64,000 nucleotides of DNA, taken from NCBI RefSeq assembly GCF_001653715.1, contig NZ_LWHQ01000010.1, positions 152,998-216,997 of the forward strand. The letters run 5' to 3'. A program made the translations under genes and the position numbers. The notes under the pieces are model-generated. The model saw only the letters and a list, made by a program, of their open reading frames with translations, did no database searches and was not told the origin of the DNA. Positions 28,101 to 35,369 of this stretch are shown in pieces (within the stretch, counting starts at the first letter, position 1; each line of letters begins with the position of its first letter). The stretch is from Methylobacterium platani. GTDB taxonomy: Bacteria > Pseudomonadota > Alphaproteobacteria > Rhizobiales > Beijerinckiaceae.

Positions 28101-28343
28101 GATCTGGTAGTAGTCGGGATGGATCTCGCTGAAGGCGAGGAAGCCGTGGCGGTTGCCGCCGTACTCGACGAAGGCGGCCTGCAGCGACGGCTCGACCCGC
28201 GTGACCTTGGCGAGATAGATGTTGCCCCGCAGCTGGCGGCGGCTAGCGGATTCGAAGTCGAATTCCTCGATCTTGGAACCCTTGACCGTCACCACCCGAG
28301 TTTCCTCCGGGTGGGCGGCATCGATGAGCATCTTGTTGGCCAT
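25101..28343 (-). CDS. rne: Ribonuclease E/G with large acidic and basic insertions
   Basis: Endoribonuclease that starts bulk mRNA decay and processes rRNA/tRNA precursors; 1080 residues. It starts MANKMLIDAAHPEETRVVTV, with the S1 domain (RGNIYLAKVTRVEPSLQAAFVEYG). The S1 domain is interrupted at about residue 90 by ~300 residues: Arg/Glu-rich, then QESG repeats, then an almost pure Asp/Glu run. It resumes with KIQEVIKRRQVILVQVVKEERG. The catalytic metal Asp lie in VSIDVNSGR and LIVIDFIDMEE, and the zinc-link CPHCGGSG follows. The C-terminal ~250 residues are disordered, Glu- and Arg-rich, the degradosome scaffold. No other gene shares the strand nearby; the leader is long. Confidence 0.95.
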   Translation of the reverse strand: MANKMLIDAAHPEETRVVTVKGSKIEEFDFESASRRQLRGNIYLAKVTRVEPSLQAAFVEYGGNRHGFLAFSEIHPDYYQIPIADRMALLEEEARAEREHEERPERQERGERGERQERGDQPRRRRRRGRRAEASSRPADAVVSAPADEAQEHGAQESGAQESGAHETGTRESGWQDAHPRETLEQETFAQEAPRPEGFEAEGGEHPAQETASAGETPAAEPHGSSVDAPVAVQADEAVVQHDAVQPDSAQQAPAAEHEAAPVQGEAGAETPAAIAAAVSAEPAAVGTGVDETAETTETAGTDAPVEAALPQPVAASQPVDAAEIAADEDADESDEDDDSDEDDDADEDEDESDEDEDEDGEDDDEDDHEEAVVEQVGGRGDALAEIPERPRTPRRHYKIQEVIKRRQVILVQVVKEERGTKGAALTTYLSLAGRYSVLMPNTGRGGGISRKITSAADRKRLKEIATDLEVPEGMGVILRTAGASRTKPEIKRDFEYLMRLWESVRELTLSSSAPALVYEEGSLIKRAIRDLYNKDIDEVLVAGDDAYREAKDFMRMLMPTQSKVVKPYRDPSPLFARFGIEQQLDAMFSNHVSLRSGGYLVINPTEALVSIDVNSGRATREHDIEDTALKTNLEAAEEVARQLRLRDLAGLIVIDFIDMEEKRNNRAVEKKLNECLKNDRARIQVGRISPFGLLEMSRQRIRTGVLESSSVPCPHCGGSGFVRATASVALLILRAIEEALIKSSSHNLVLRTRTEVALYILNQKRAHLHELEARYGAAIIIAADERLAATSAFHLERGEPAQRIEPRPVTSIRAEAVLPPPLEEDDEDEEIVEETGEAEAEVEGDEAEIETETDDEAAEGAPRGEDEGGGKRRRRRRRRRGRGERGEAGDAEGETEEAAAEGAVDEAVSIPITEDGAAPERESREEALSRRRRRGRRGGRGRDRFEETGGSIGDEVVAGSEPGEAGGSLVQDALAEEIVALDEIAGSGPEAVGGPVAAPDLPAVEREALTVEAIEAPAGSSEPTTEPGQGSEAAAEPAAEAPAAVPEPEPVAVVLTPPDPDRPKRAGWWSRTKAAIGGE

Positions 28344-29102
28344 GACGAACTTTCGGCATGGCGATCGACGGCAGCGCCGCGGGACGGGGCCATCCGGGAA
28401 CAGGCCGTGAGGCTGTGCGCCTCAGGGAGCCTGGCCGTGCGCGGGAGGACGAGCCTCCGTAGTCCGGTGCCGCCCCGGGCGCGGAAACCCGTGCCGGGTG
28501 GGCTCTCCCGTGCCGTGCCCGGTCGGGCGCGGCGGATGATGTCGTGCGGGGGGTGCCGTCAATCGCCGCTGCGCGCATCCACGCGCGCGAGGGGTTGACG
28601 ATGGCCGGGGGCAGGGAGCGCGGACGGGCGCGACGCCGGACGCGCGCGCCGGGGACGGCAGCTTCGAAATCCGAGGCTGTGCGTCCACGCATACTCCCAC
28701 CGACCTTTCGAATCGAGGCGCCGGGACACGAGGGTCCGGCCGCCGGTAAAAACGGGCGACGACGTTGGCGAACGCCGCCGCGGATCAGCGACACCTGCCC
28801 GGCTCGCGAGATCGTCGGACGATCCGCCGGCGGCCGGCCTGCGCCGAAGCCGCTGCTGGAGCGCCCGGGCGAGCCCGTGGGCCGCGGCGAGAAGCCGGCG
28901 GCAACGGGCAGGGGTCATCATCATTACAGAGTGTCCGGCGGAATTTGCAAGCATCATTGCCGGGGGAACGACCCGCCTCCCGTCCTCCGCCTGTCCCTTC
29001 TTCGCCACAGCCGGGCGACGGCGATCCGAACGGCTTTGCGATGCGTTAACCATGACGCGGTTATCGCGTAACTGGGATGCCGCCTGAAGTCGCCGCGAGA
29101 CC
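28344..29102. other. Long non-coding interval between rne and amiC
   Basis: 759 bp between divergent genes. Open frames on both strands read as Arg/Pro-rich nonsense, so I call no gene. It must hold the two promoters and probably a long rne leader; RNase E leaders are sites of autoregulation in other bacteria. Notable structures: a perfect GATCGTC-G-GACGATC palindrome at 28810-28824 and an A+T-rich patch at 28920-28960. Confidence 0.5.
29046..29053. promoter_or_regulatory. Possible CtrA half-site upstream of amiC
   Basis: TTAACCAT, the CtrA half-site form, sits 49 bp before the amiC ATG. It is part of an imperfect inverted repeat CGTTAACC ... GGTTATCG (29044-29068). Only one half matches, so this is tentative. 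Confidence 0.35.
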
Positions 29103-30458
29103 ATGCCGACACGCGCACGTCCGATCCGCCCGATGCTCCGCGCCGTCGCCCTGGCGGCGGCCTGCCTCGCCCTGCCCGCCGCCGGCCTCGCCGCCGACCA
29201 GGCGGTCCAGGACCGTCCCGCTCAGGACCGTCCGGCTCAGGACCGCCCCGCGGTGGCGATCGCCGCCGAGACGGCGGCGGCCCCGGAGGGCGGCACCCGC
29301 CTGACCGTCGTGCTGTCGCGGCCCGTCGAGGCCCGGGCCTTCGTCATGGAGCGGCCGGACCGGGCGATCGTCGACCTGCCGGAGGTCAACTTCCAGCTTC
29401 CCCCCGAGGCCGGGCGCAAGCGCGACGGCCTCGTCGCCTCCTACCGCTACGGGCTGTTCGCCCCCGGCCGCTCGCGCATCGTCATCGACCTCGCCCAGGC
29501 CGCCACCGTGGCGCGGGTCGCCACCACGACCCGCCCGCGGGACGGGGCGACCCTGCTGACCGTCGATCTCGCCCGCGCCGACCGCGAGGCGTTCCGGCGC
29601 GCGGCCCAGCCGCCCGAGCCCGCCCGCCCGGCGGGCCCGCCGGCCCGCGAGGCGGGCGATTCGCGTCCCCTCGTCATCGTCGATGCCGGCCACGGCGGCA
29701 TCGATCCGGGTGCCATCGCGGGCAACGGGGTCTTCGAGAAGGACATCGTGTTCGGGGTCGCCCAAGGGCTGGTGCAGCGGCTCGAGGCCGGCGGGCGGTT
29801 CCGGGTGCAGATGACCCGCGACCGCGACGTGTTCGTGCCCCTGGCCGAGCGGGTGCGCATCGCCCGCGACGCGCGGGCCGACCTGTTCGTGTCGATCCAC
29901 GCCGATTCGATCTCGGCCGCCCCGCAGGTGCGCGGCGCCACGATCTATACCGGCTCGGAGAAGGCCACCGACGCCGCGTCGGCCCGGCTCGCCGACCGCG
30001 AGAACAAGGCGGATGCCGCCGCCGGCGCCGACCAGGGCGACGGCCCGGGCGACGTCGCCGACATCCTGCAGGAGCTGACCCTGCGCGAGACCCGCGGCTT
30101 CTCCGCCCGGTTCGCCCAGGGGCTGCTCACCCGCCTCTCCGGCGTGATGGAGATGAGCGTGAAGCCCCACCGCGAGGCGGGGTTCCGGGTGCTGCGCTCG
30201 CCCGACGTGCCCTCGGTGCTGGTCGAGCTCGGCTACCTGTCGAGCAAGCGCGACCTCGACCTGCTGCTCTCCGACGAGTGGCGGGCCCAGGTCACGGCGC
30301 AGATGGCCGGGGCGATCGAGACGTTCTTCGCCGCCCGCCTGCCCCCCGCCGTCACCGCCCGCGGGGCGGAGGCGCCCGGCGCCGGCCGCGCCGCCCAGAT
30401 CGGCCGCGCCGCGCAGATCGCGCCGGGCCAGATCGGACCCGCCCCAGTTTCACCATAG
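29103..30458 (+). CDS. amiC: N-acetylmuramoyl-L-alanine amidase (AmiC-type)
   Basis: Periplasmic zinc amidase that splits septal peptidoglycan during daughter-cell separation; 451 residues. Signal peptide to about residue 31, then three AQDRP repeats. The AMIN domain that targets the septum follows (FVMERPDRAIVDLPEVNF ... SRIVIDLAQAA), then the Amidase_3 domain. Zinc ligands and catalysis: IVDAGHGGIDPGAI (His), NGVFEKDIVFG (Glu), LFVSIHADSIS (His) and SVLVELGYLS (catalytic Glu). The C-terminal tail is Ala/Gln-rich. mrcA follows on the same strand after 202 bp. In relatives amiC-mrcA-prfB are neighbours, as here except for the inserted toxin-antitoxin pair. Confidence 0.94.
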   Translation: MPTRARPIRPMLRAVALAAACLALPAAGLAADQAVQDRPAQDRPAQDRPAVAIAAETAAAPEGGTRLTVVLSRPVEARAFVMERPDRAIVDLPEVNFQLPPEAGRKRDGLVASYRYGLFAPGRSRIVIDLAQAATVARVATTTRPRDGATLLTVDLARADREAFRRAAQPPEPARPAGPPAREAGDSRPLVIVDAGHGGIDPGAIAGNGVFEKDIVFGVAQGLVQRLEAGGRFRVQMTRDRDVFVPLAERVRIARDARADLFVSIHADSISAAPQVRGATIYTGSEKATDAASARLADRENKADAAAGADQGDGPGDVADILQELTLRETRGFSARFAQGLLTRLSGVMEMSVKPHREAGFRVLRSPDVPSVLVELGYLSSKRDLDLLLSDEWRAQVTAQMAGAIETFFAARLPPAVTARGAEAPGAGRAAQIGRAAQIAPGQIGPAPVSP

Positions 30459-30660
30459 ATCCCGTGTCGATAGAGCCCCGTCGGCCCCTCGCTGTCCTGG
30501 ATTTCGCGTTCCTCCTCCGCTAAGCGCGGGTGCGGCAGCGCGTCGTCGTGACGGTCGCGTTCTCGTGAGGAGCCGTGCCCGGGCGTGGCCTCCGCCACCT
30601 GTCTCGGGCTACAGAGCAGGCCTTACGGGCCGTGCGGCATCATCGACGGATCGGGTTTCG

Positions 30661-33090
30661 ATGCGCTTCATCCTCCGCTTCTTCGGCTTCCTGTTCAGCA
30701 TCGGCGCGATGGCGGTCGTCGTCGGTGCCGCGGCGGGCGGCTACTTCTTCTGGAAGTACTCGCGCGACCTGCCCGACCACGCGGCGCTCGCCAACTACGA
30801 GCCGCCGGTGATGACCCGCGTCCACGCCGCCGACGGCAGCCTGCTCGCCGAGTATGCCCGCGAGCGCCGGCTCTACCTGCCGATCCAGGCGATGCCGAAG
30901 ATCGTCATCGCGGCCTTCCTGTCGGCCGAGGACAAGAACTTCTACAAGCACGGCGGCATCGATCCCGAGGGCATCGTCCGGGCGGCCCTGACCAACGCCT
31001 CGAGCGGCAAGAAGCAGGGCGCCTCGACCATCACCCAGCAGGTCGCCAAGAACTTCCTCTTGTCGAGCGAGCAGACCTTCGACCGCAAGATTCGCGAGGC
31101 GCTGATCGCGCTGCGCATCGAATCGACCTACTCGAAGGACAAGATCCTCGAGCTCTACCTCAACGAGATCTTCCTCGGCACGATCGTGCCGGGCCGCAAC
31201 CTGCACGGCATCGCGGCCGCCGCGCTCGACTATTTCGGCAAGTCGGTGCACGAGCTGACGATCCACGAGGCGGCCTATCTCGCGGCGCTGCCCAAGGGCC
31301 CGAACAACTACCACCCCTACCGCCGCACCCAGCAGGCGCTTGCGCGCCGCAACGAGATCATCGGCCTGATGGCCCAGAACGGGTACATCACCAAGGAGGA
31401 GGCCGAATCGGAGCGCAAGCTGCCGCTCGGCGTCAACCCGCGCTCCGTCTCGCCGAACACCGCCAACGCGAACTACTTCGCCGAGGAGGTCCGGCGCGAG
31501 ATCTCCGAGCGCTACGGCGAGAAGAAGCTCTACGAGGGCGGCCTGTCGGTGCGCACCACCCTCGACCCGAAGATGCAGGCGATGGCCCGCAAGGCGCTCG
31601 TCGACGGCCTGGTGCGCTACGACCAGGCCCGCGGCTGGCGCGGCGCCAAGACCCGGGTCGAGCTCGCCGGCCGCGACTGGGGCATGGCGGTGGCCGAGGT
31701 GCCGGCGCTCGGCGACGTGCAGCCCTGGCGGCTCGCGGTGGTGCTCGACACCTCGGGCGGGCGGGCGACGATCGGCCTGCAGCCGAAGCGCGAGAGCTCG
31801 GGGCAGGTCTCGAAGGACCGCGAGACCGGCCTGATCACGGCCGAAGGCGTGCGCTGGACCGGCCGCGGCGTCGCCGCCGCGCTCAATCCCGGCGACGTCG
31901 TCTATGTCGAGCGGCTGGAGGGCGCGGGCAACGCCTACCGGCTGCGCCAGATCCCCGAGGTGTCGGGCGCCATCGTGGCGATGGACCCCTATACCGGTCG
32001 CGTCCACGCGATGGTCGGCGGCTTCTCCTACGACGAGAGCGAGTTCAACCGCGCCACCCAGGCGATGCGCCAGCCCGGCTCGTCGTTCAAGCCGATCGTC
32101 TACTCGGCGGCGCTCGACAACGGCTACACCCCGTCCTCGCTCGTGCTCGACACGCCGATCACCATCGAGGCGGGCCCCGGCCAGGAGGCCTGGACCCCGA
32201 CGAACTACGGCGGCAAGGCCGGCGGGGGCCCCCACACCCTGCGCTACGGCATCGAGCACTCGAAGAACCTGATGACGGTGCGGCTCGCCAAGGACGTCGG
32301 CATGCCGTTGATCGCCGAGTACGCCCGCCGCTTCGGCGTCTACGACGACATGCTGCCGGTGCTGCCGATGTCGCTCGGCGCCGGCGAGACCACCGTGATG
32401 CGGATGGTCACCGCCTACTCGATGCTCGACAACGGCGGCCGGCGCATCCGCCCGACCCTGATCGACCGGATTCAGGACCGCAACGGCGAGACCATCTACC
32501 GCCACGACACCCGCAAGTGCATCGGCTGCGACGCCGACAAGTGGTCGGGCCAGGACGAGCCGAAGCTGGTCGACGATTCCGAGCAGGTCCTCGACCCGCT
32601 CACCGCCTACCAGATCGTCTCGATCATGGAGGGCGTGGTCCAGCGCGGCACCGCCACGATCCTGAAGGAGATCGGCAAGCCGCTCGCCGGCAAGACCGGC
32701 ACCACCAACGACTCCAAGGACGCCTGGTTCGTCGGCTTCTCGCCCGACCTCGCGGTGGGCATCTACATCGGCTACGACAAGCCCCGCTCGCTGGGCGACA
32801 GCGCCACCGGCGGCGGGCTCGCCGCCCCGGTCGCCCGCGACTTCCTGAAGGCCGCCCTGAAGGACAAGCCGCCGACGCCGTTCCGCGTGCCCCCGGGCAT
32901 CAAGCTGATCCGCGTCAACCTCGCCTCCGGCACCCGCGCCGGCGGCTCGGAGGGCGGCATCCTCGAGGCGTTCAAGCCCGGCACGGCCCCGCCCGACAGC
33001 TACTCGGCCCCGGCCAGCGCCCAGCCGGCGGCGCCGGCGGCGGTGCCGGCCGATGCGGACCGGGCGGCCCAGGCGGGCGGGCTGTACTGA
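30661..33090 (+). CDS. mrcA: Penicillin-binding protein 1A
   Basis: Bifunctional peptidoglycan synthase, 809 residues. One N-terminal membrane anchor (about 5-30), then the GT51 glycosyltransferase domain (AFLSAEDKNFYKHGGID with the catalytic Glu; ASTITQQVAKNFLL; RKIREALIALRIE; LELYLNEIFLG). The transpeptidase domain follows: nucleophile motif RQPGSSFKPIVYS (SxxK), second motif SKN in GIEHSKNLMT, third motif LAGKTGTTNDSKDAWFVG. An OB-like insert lies between the two. The ATG at 30661 starts exactly at the anchor. It runs into the toxin-antitoxin operator region 21 bp after its stop. Confidence 0.96.
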   Translation: MRFILRFFGFLFSIGAMAVVVGAAAGGYFFWKYSRDLPDHAALANYEPPVMTRVHAADGSLLAEYARERRLYLPIQAMPKIVIAAFLSAEDKNFYKHGGIDPEGIVRAALTNASSGKKQGASTITQQVAKNFLLSSEQTFDRKIREALIALRIESTYSKDKILELYLNEIFLGTIVPGRNLHGIAAAALDYFGKSVHELTIHEAAYLAALPKGPNNYHPYRRTQQALARRNEIIGLMAQNGYITKEEAESERKLPLGVNPRSVSPNTANANYFAEEVRREISERYGEKKLYEGGLSVRTTLDPKMQAMARKALVDGLVRYDQARGWRGAKTRVELAGRDWGMAVAEVPALGDVQPWRLAVVLDTSGGRATIGLQPKRESSGQVSKDRETGLITAEGVRWTGRGVAAALNPGDVVYVERLEGAGNAYRLRQIPEVSGAIVAMDPYTGRVHAMVGGFSYDESEFNRATQAMRQPGSSFKPIVYSAALDNGYTPSSLVLDTPITIEAGPGQEAWTPTNYGGKAGGGPHTLRYGIEHSKNLMTVRLAKDVGMPLIAEYARRFGVYDDMLPVLPMSLGAGETTVMRMVTAYSMLDNGGRRIRPTLIDRIQDRNGETIYRHDTRKCIGCDADKWSGQDEPKLVDDSEQVLDPLTAYQIVSIMEGVVQRGTATILKEIGKPLAGKTGTTNDSKDAWFVGFSPDLAVGIYIGYDKPRSLGDSATGGGLAAPVARDFLKAALKDKPPTPFRVPPGIKLIRVNLASGTRAGGSEGGILEAFKPGTAPPDSYSAPASAQPAAPAAVPADADRAAQAGGLY

Positions 33091-33111
33091 GGTCTCCGCT
33101 CACCCCATGTT

Positions 33112-33144
33112 CCCGACTGTGCTACGATGCGTAGCAGAGTCGGG
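33112..33144. promoter_or_regulatory. Palindromic operator of the toxin-antitoxin pair
   Basis: Inverted repeat with 15-bp arms, CCCGACTGTGCTACG (33112-33126) and CGTAGCAGAGTCGGG (33130-33144), around a 3-bp centre with one mismatch. It ends 10 bp before the antitoxin ATG, where a MazE-type antitoxin would repress its own operon. No T-run follows, so a terminator role for mrcA is less likely. Confidence 0.65.
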
Positions 33145-33154
33145 GACGTGGCAG

Positions 33155-33433
33155 ATGTCGATCATCGCGAAAATTCGTGAGCAGGACGGCGCACGTGTCG
33201 TGACCTTGCCGAGCGAACTCCTGGAGAGCATCGGCGCCGGTGTGGGGACAGCACTCGCGCTGAAGGTGAAGGACGGCGCGATCGTCGCGGTGCCGATTCC
33301 CGAGCCTGCATCTCAGAGACGGCGACGCTATACGATGGCCGAACTTCTCGTCGGTGCCGAGCATCTGCCCGAGATCTATGAAGGAGTTGCCGGTGCGCTC
33401 GATGGTGAGCCAGCCGGACGTGAGCTGGGCTGA
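33155..33433 (+). CDS. MazE/AbrB-like antitoxin
   Basis: 92-residue protein whose N-terminal half fits the swapped-hairpin AbrB/MazE fold (SIIAKIREQDGARVVTLPSE, then ALALKVKDGAIVAVPIP). An acidic C-terminal tail (AELLVGAEHLPEIYEGVAG) would cap the toxin. The ATG at 33155 is preceded by GGGGAC. The stop overlaps the toxin start by one base (TGATG), so the two are translationally coupled. Such antitoxins bind DNA, and a strong palindrome lies immediately upstream. Identity rests on fold pattern and the partner gene. Confidence 0.82.
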   Translation: MSIIAKIREQDGARVVTLPSELLESIGAGVGTALALKVKDGAIVAVPIPEPASQRRRRYTMAELLVGAEHLPEIYEGVAGALDGEPAGRELG

Positions 33434-33804
33434 TGGGGCCTCGCCCGAGAGCTCCGAAGCGCGGTGAGATCTACTCCATCGATCCCAATCCGGTCGTCGG
33501 ACGCGAAATGCGAGACCGGCACTACTGGATCGTTTTGACGCCCGAAGCGGTGAACGTCCACGGTGTTGCGGTTGCCGTGGTAATTTCGACGGTTGCGGCC
33601 GGAGCGCGCGCTGCCGGGCTCGCCGTACCGGTCCGCGGGGGCGGTGTGACGGGCGTCGCCATCTGTACGCACCTGCGCAGTTTCGATCTCCGCTCCCGTC
33701 TGGCGGATGATTCGGCGCGCCTCGCAGGCACCGTCGATGCCGCGACCGTCGATGAGATCGCAGCCCGGGTGGCGAGTTTGTTCGATCCCGAGCCGGGCGC
33801 CTGA
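33433..33804 (+). CDS. MazF/PemK-family endoribonuclease toxin
   Basis: 123-residue toxin. The family start KRGEIYSIDPNPVVGREMRD is present, with the RGEI(Y) motif and the following Gly-Arg-Glu turn. HYWIVLTPEAVN replaces the usual P-x-x-V-L-S strand. AVAVVISTVAAGARAAGLAV and GVAICTHLRSFDL give the remaining strands, the last holding the conserved TxxR-like turn. It probably cleaves RNA at short sequence motifs when the antitoxin is degraded. It lies between mrcA and prfB, which are neighbours in relatives, so it looks like an insertion; base use is only slightly less G+C-rich. Confidence 0.87.
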   Translation: MGPRPRAPKRGEIYSIDPNPVVGREMRDRHYWIVLTPEAVNVHGVAVAVVISTVAAGARAAGLAVPVRGGGVTGVAICTHLRSFDLRSRLADDSARLAGTVDAATVDEIAARVASLFDPEPGA

Positions 33805-33882
33805 GAGCGCCCCGCCGTTTACACCCGGCGCCCCCGGCGCTATCACCCGGCACCCCACCTCACGTGAGTGAACCCACACCAG

Positions 33883-35011
33883 ATGCGCGCCGAGATCGAG
33901 CAACTCTCGGATGCCGCCAAGCAGTCGATCGGACTGCTGAGGAGGCATCTTTGACTGGGATACCGTTGACAAGCGCCTCGCGGAGCTAAACGCCCGCTCG
34001 GAGGACCCCTCGCTCTGGAACGATCCGGAGGAGGCCCAGAAGGTCATGCGCGAGCGCACGCAGCTCGACGAGGCCGTGACGGCGATCCGTCGCCTCGAGC
34101 AGGGGCTGGATGACGGCGCGACGCTGATCGAGCTCGGCGAGATGGAGGGCGACACCGCCAGCATCCGCGAGGGCGAGGAGCAGATCCGCGCCGTGCAGGC
34201 GGAAGGCGCGCGCCGGCAGATCGAAACCCTGCTCTCGGGCGAGGCCGACGGCAACGACACCTATGTCGAGGTCCATGCCGGCGCCGGCGGCACCGAGAGC
34301 CAGGACTGGGCCAACATGCTCCAGCGCATGTATGCCCGCTGGGCCGAGCGCCGGAAGTACAAGGTCGAGATCGTCGAGTGGTCGGACGGCGAGGAGGCCG
34401 GGATCAAGGGCGCCACGCTCCTGATCAAGGGCCACAACGCCTATGGCTGGCTCAAGACCGAATCGGGCGTCCACCGCCTGGTGCGGATCTCTCCTTACGA
34501 TTCCAACGCCCGGCGACACACCAGCTTCGCCAGCGTCTGGGTCTATCCGGTCATCGACGACCGGATCACGATCGAGATCAAGGAATCGGATTGCCGGATC
34601 GACACCTACCGGTCGTCGGGCGCCGGCGGCCAGCACGTCAACACCACCGATTCGGCGGTGCGCATCACCCACAACCCGACCGGGATCGTGGTGGCGTGCC
34701 AGCAGGAGCGCTCGCAGCACAAGAACCGGGCCACCGCCTGGAACATGCTGCGCGCCCGCCTCTACGAGCTCGAGCTGAAGAAGCGCGAGGAGAAGGCCAA
34801 CGCCGAGGCGGCCTCGAAGACCGATATCGGCTGGGGCCACCAGATCCGCTCCTACGTGCTCCAGCCGTACCAGCTGGTGAAGGACCTGCGCACCGGCGCC
34901 CAGTCGACCAGTCCCGACGACGTCCTCGACGGCGACATCGACGACCTGATCGAGGCCTCGCTCGCCCACCGCGTCTATGGCGGGGCGGACGCGGTCGAGG
35001 ATATCGACTGA
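33883..35011 (+). CDS. prfB: Peptide chain release factor 2, with programmed +1 frameshift
   Basis: Releases peptides at UGA and UAA codons; 375 residues after recoding. The first 23 codons ([20 protein letters not shown] ...) end at an in-frame TGA (33952-33954). A +1 shift at CTT-TGA-C continues as [12 protein letters not shown] in the main frame to 35011. The domains are the helical N-terminus, the codon-recognition region with [15 protein letters not shown] (SPY where E. coli has SPF), and the catalytic GGQ in [20 protein letters not shown]. The split frame is normal prfB regulation, not a pseudogene. A strong hairpin terminator follows. Confidence 0.96.
33940..33955 (+). promoter_or_regulatory. 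prfB frameshift signal
   Basis: AGGAGG, a 3-nt spacer, CTT, TGA, C: the same layout as the E. coli prfB recoding site. Low release factor 2 lets the ribosome slip and make more of it. Confidence 0.92.
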
Positions 35012-35036
35012 GGGTGTCTCGCAGTCGCGGATGACG

Positions 35037-35082
35037 ACGGGGCGCGGTGCCTCCTCCGGACGGGGGAGGGGCCGCGCCCCGT
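35037..35082 (+). terminator. Terminator of prfB
   Basis: 11-bp inverted repeat ACGGGGCGCGG / CCGCGCCCCGT enclosing an inner CCTCC/GGAGG stem, 26 bp after the prfB stop. The stretch from here to 35297 has no gene I can support. Confidence 0.7.
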
Positions 35083-35297
35083 CTCGTTCGACCGACCCGT
35101 CCTCCCGCGCGGTCCGCTCTCGACGCCGCGGCGAGGAGCGGACGGGGCGCGTTCCGATTCATCCGGAAGCGCCAGCGGCGACGAATCCCGGGTTCTCGGC
35201 CGGCACCGTCCGCGGAATGTCGGAGGAGGGGCTTCAGCCGCCGAACGGTCGGCGGCGCGGCCCCTGGAGCACTTCACGATCGCGTTGCAATCGCGAA

Positions 35298-35369
35298 GCT
35301 CTCTAGGTCTTTGCTTTTGCCGCATTTTCTGAGACGAACCTGTATCCACTTCGTCGGAAAATGCTCTAG
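35298..35369. repeat. Rhizobiales-type dispersed palindromic element
   Basis: A ~70-bp A+T-richer element. On the minus strand it reads AGAGCATTTTC ... GAAAATGC ... CCTAGAGAGC. This pattern recurs widely in intergenic DNA of Hyphomicrobiales genomes (general knowledge, not a search). Its outer TAG is used as the stop codon of the caspase-like gene at 35366. Confidence 0.65.

Noticed and set aside
28544..29071. Protein-coding gene between rne and amiC
   Set aside because: Open frames on both strands have random Arg/Pro-rich composition, no ribosome site and no domain.
33883..33954. prfB as a frameshifted pseudogene
   Set aside because: The TGA, CTT slip codon and upstream AGGAGG form the standard programmed frameshift, and the rest of RF2 is intact.
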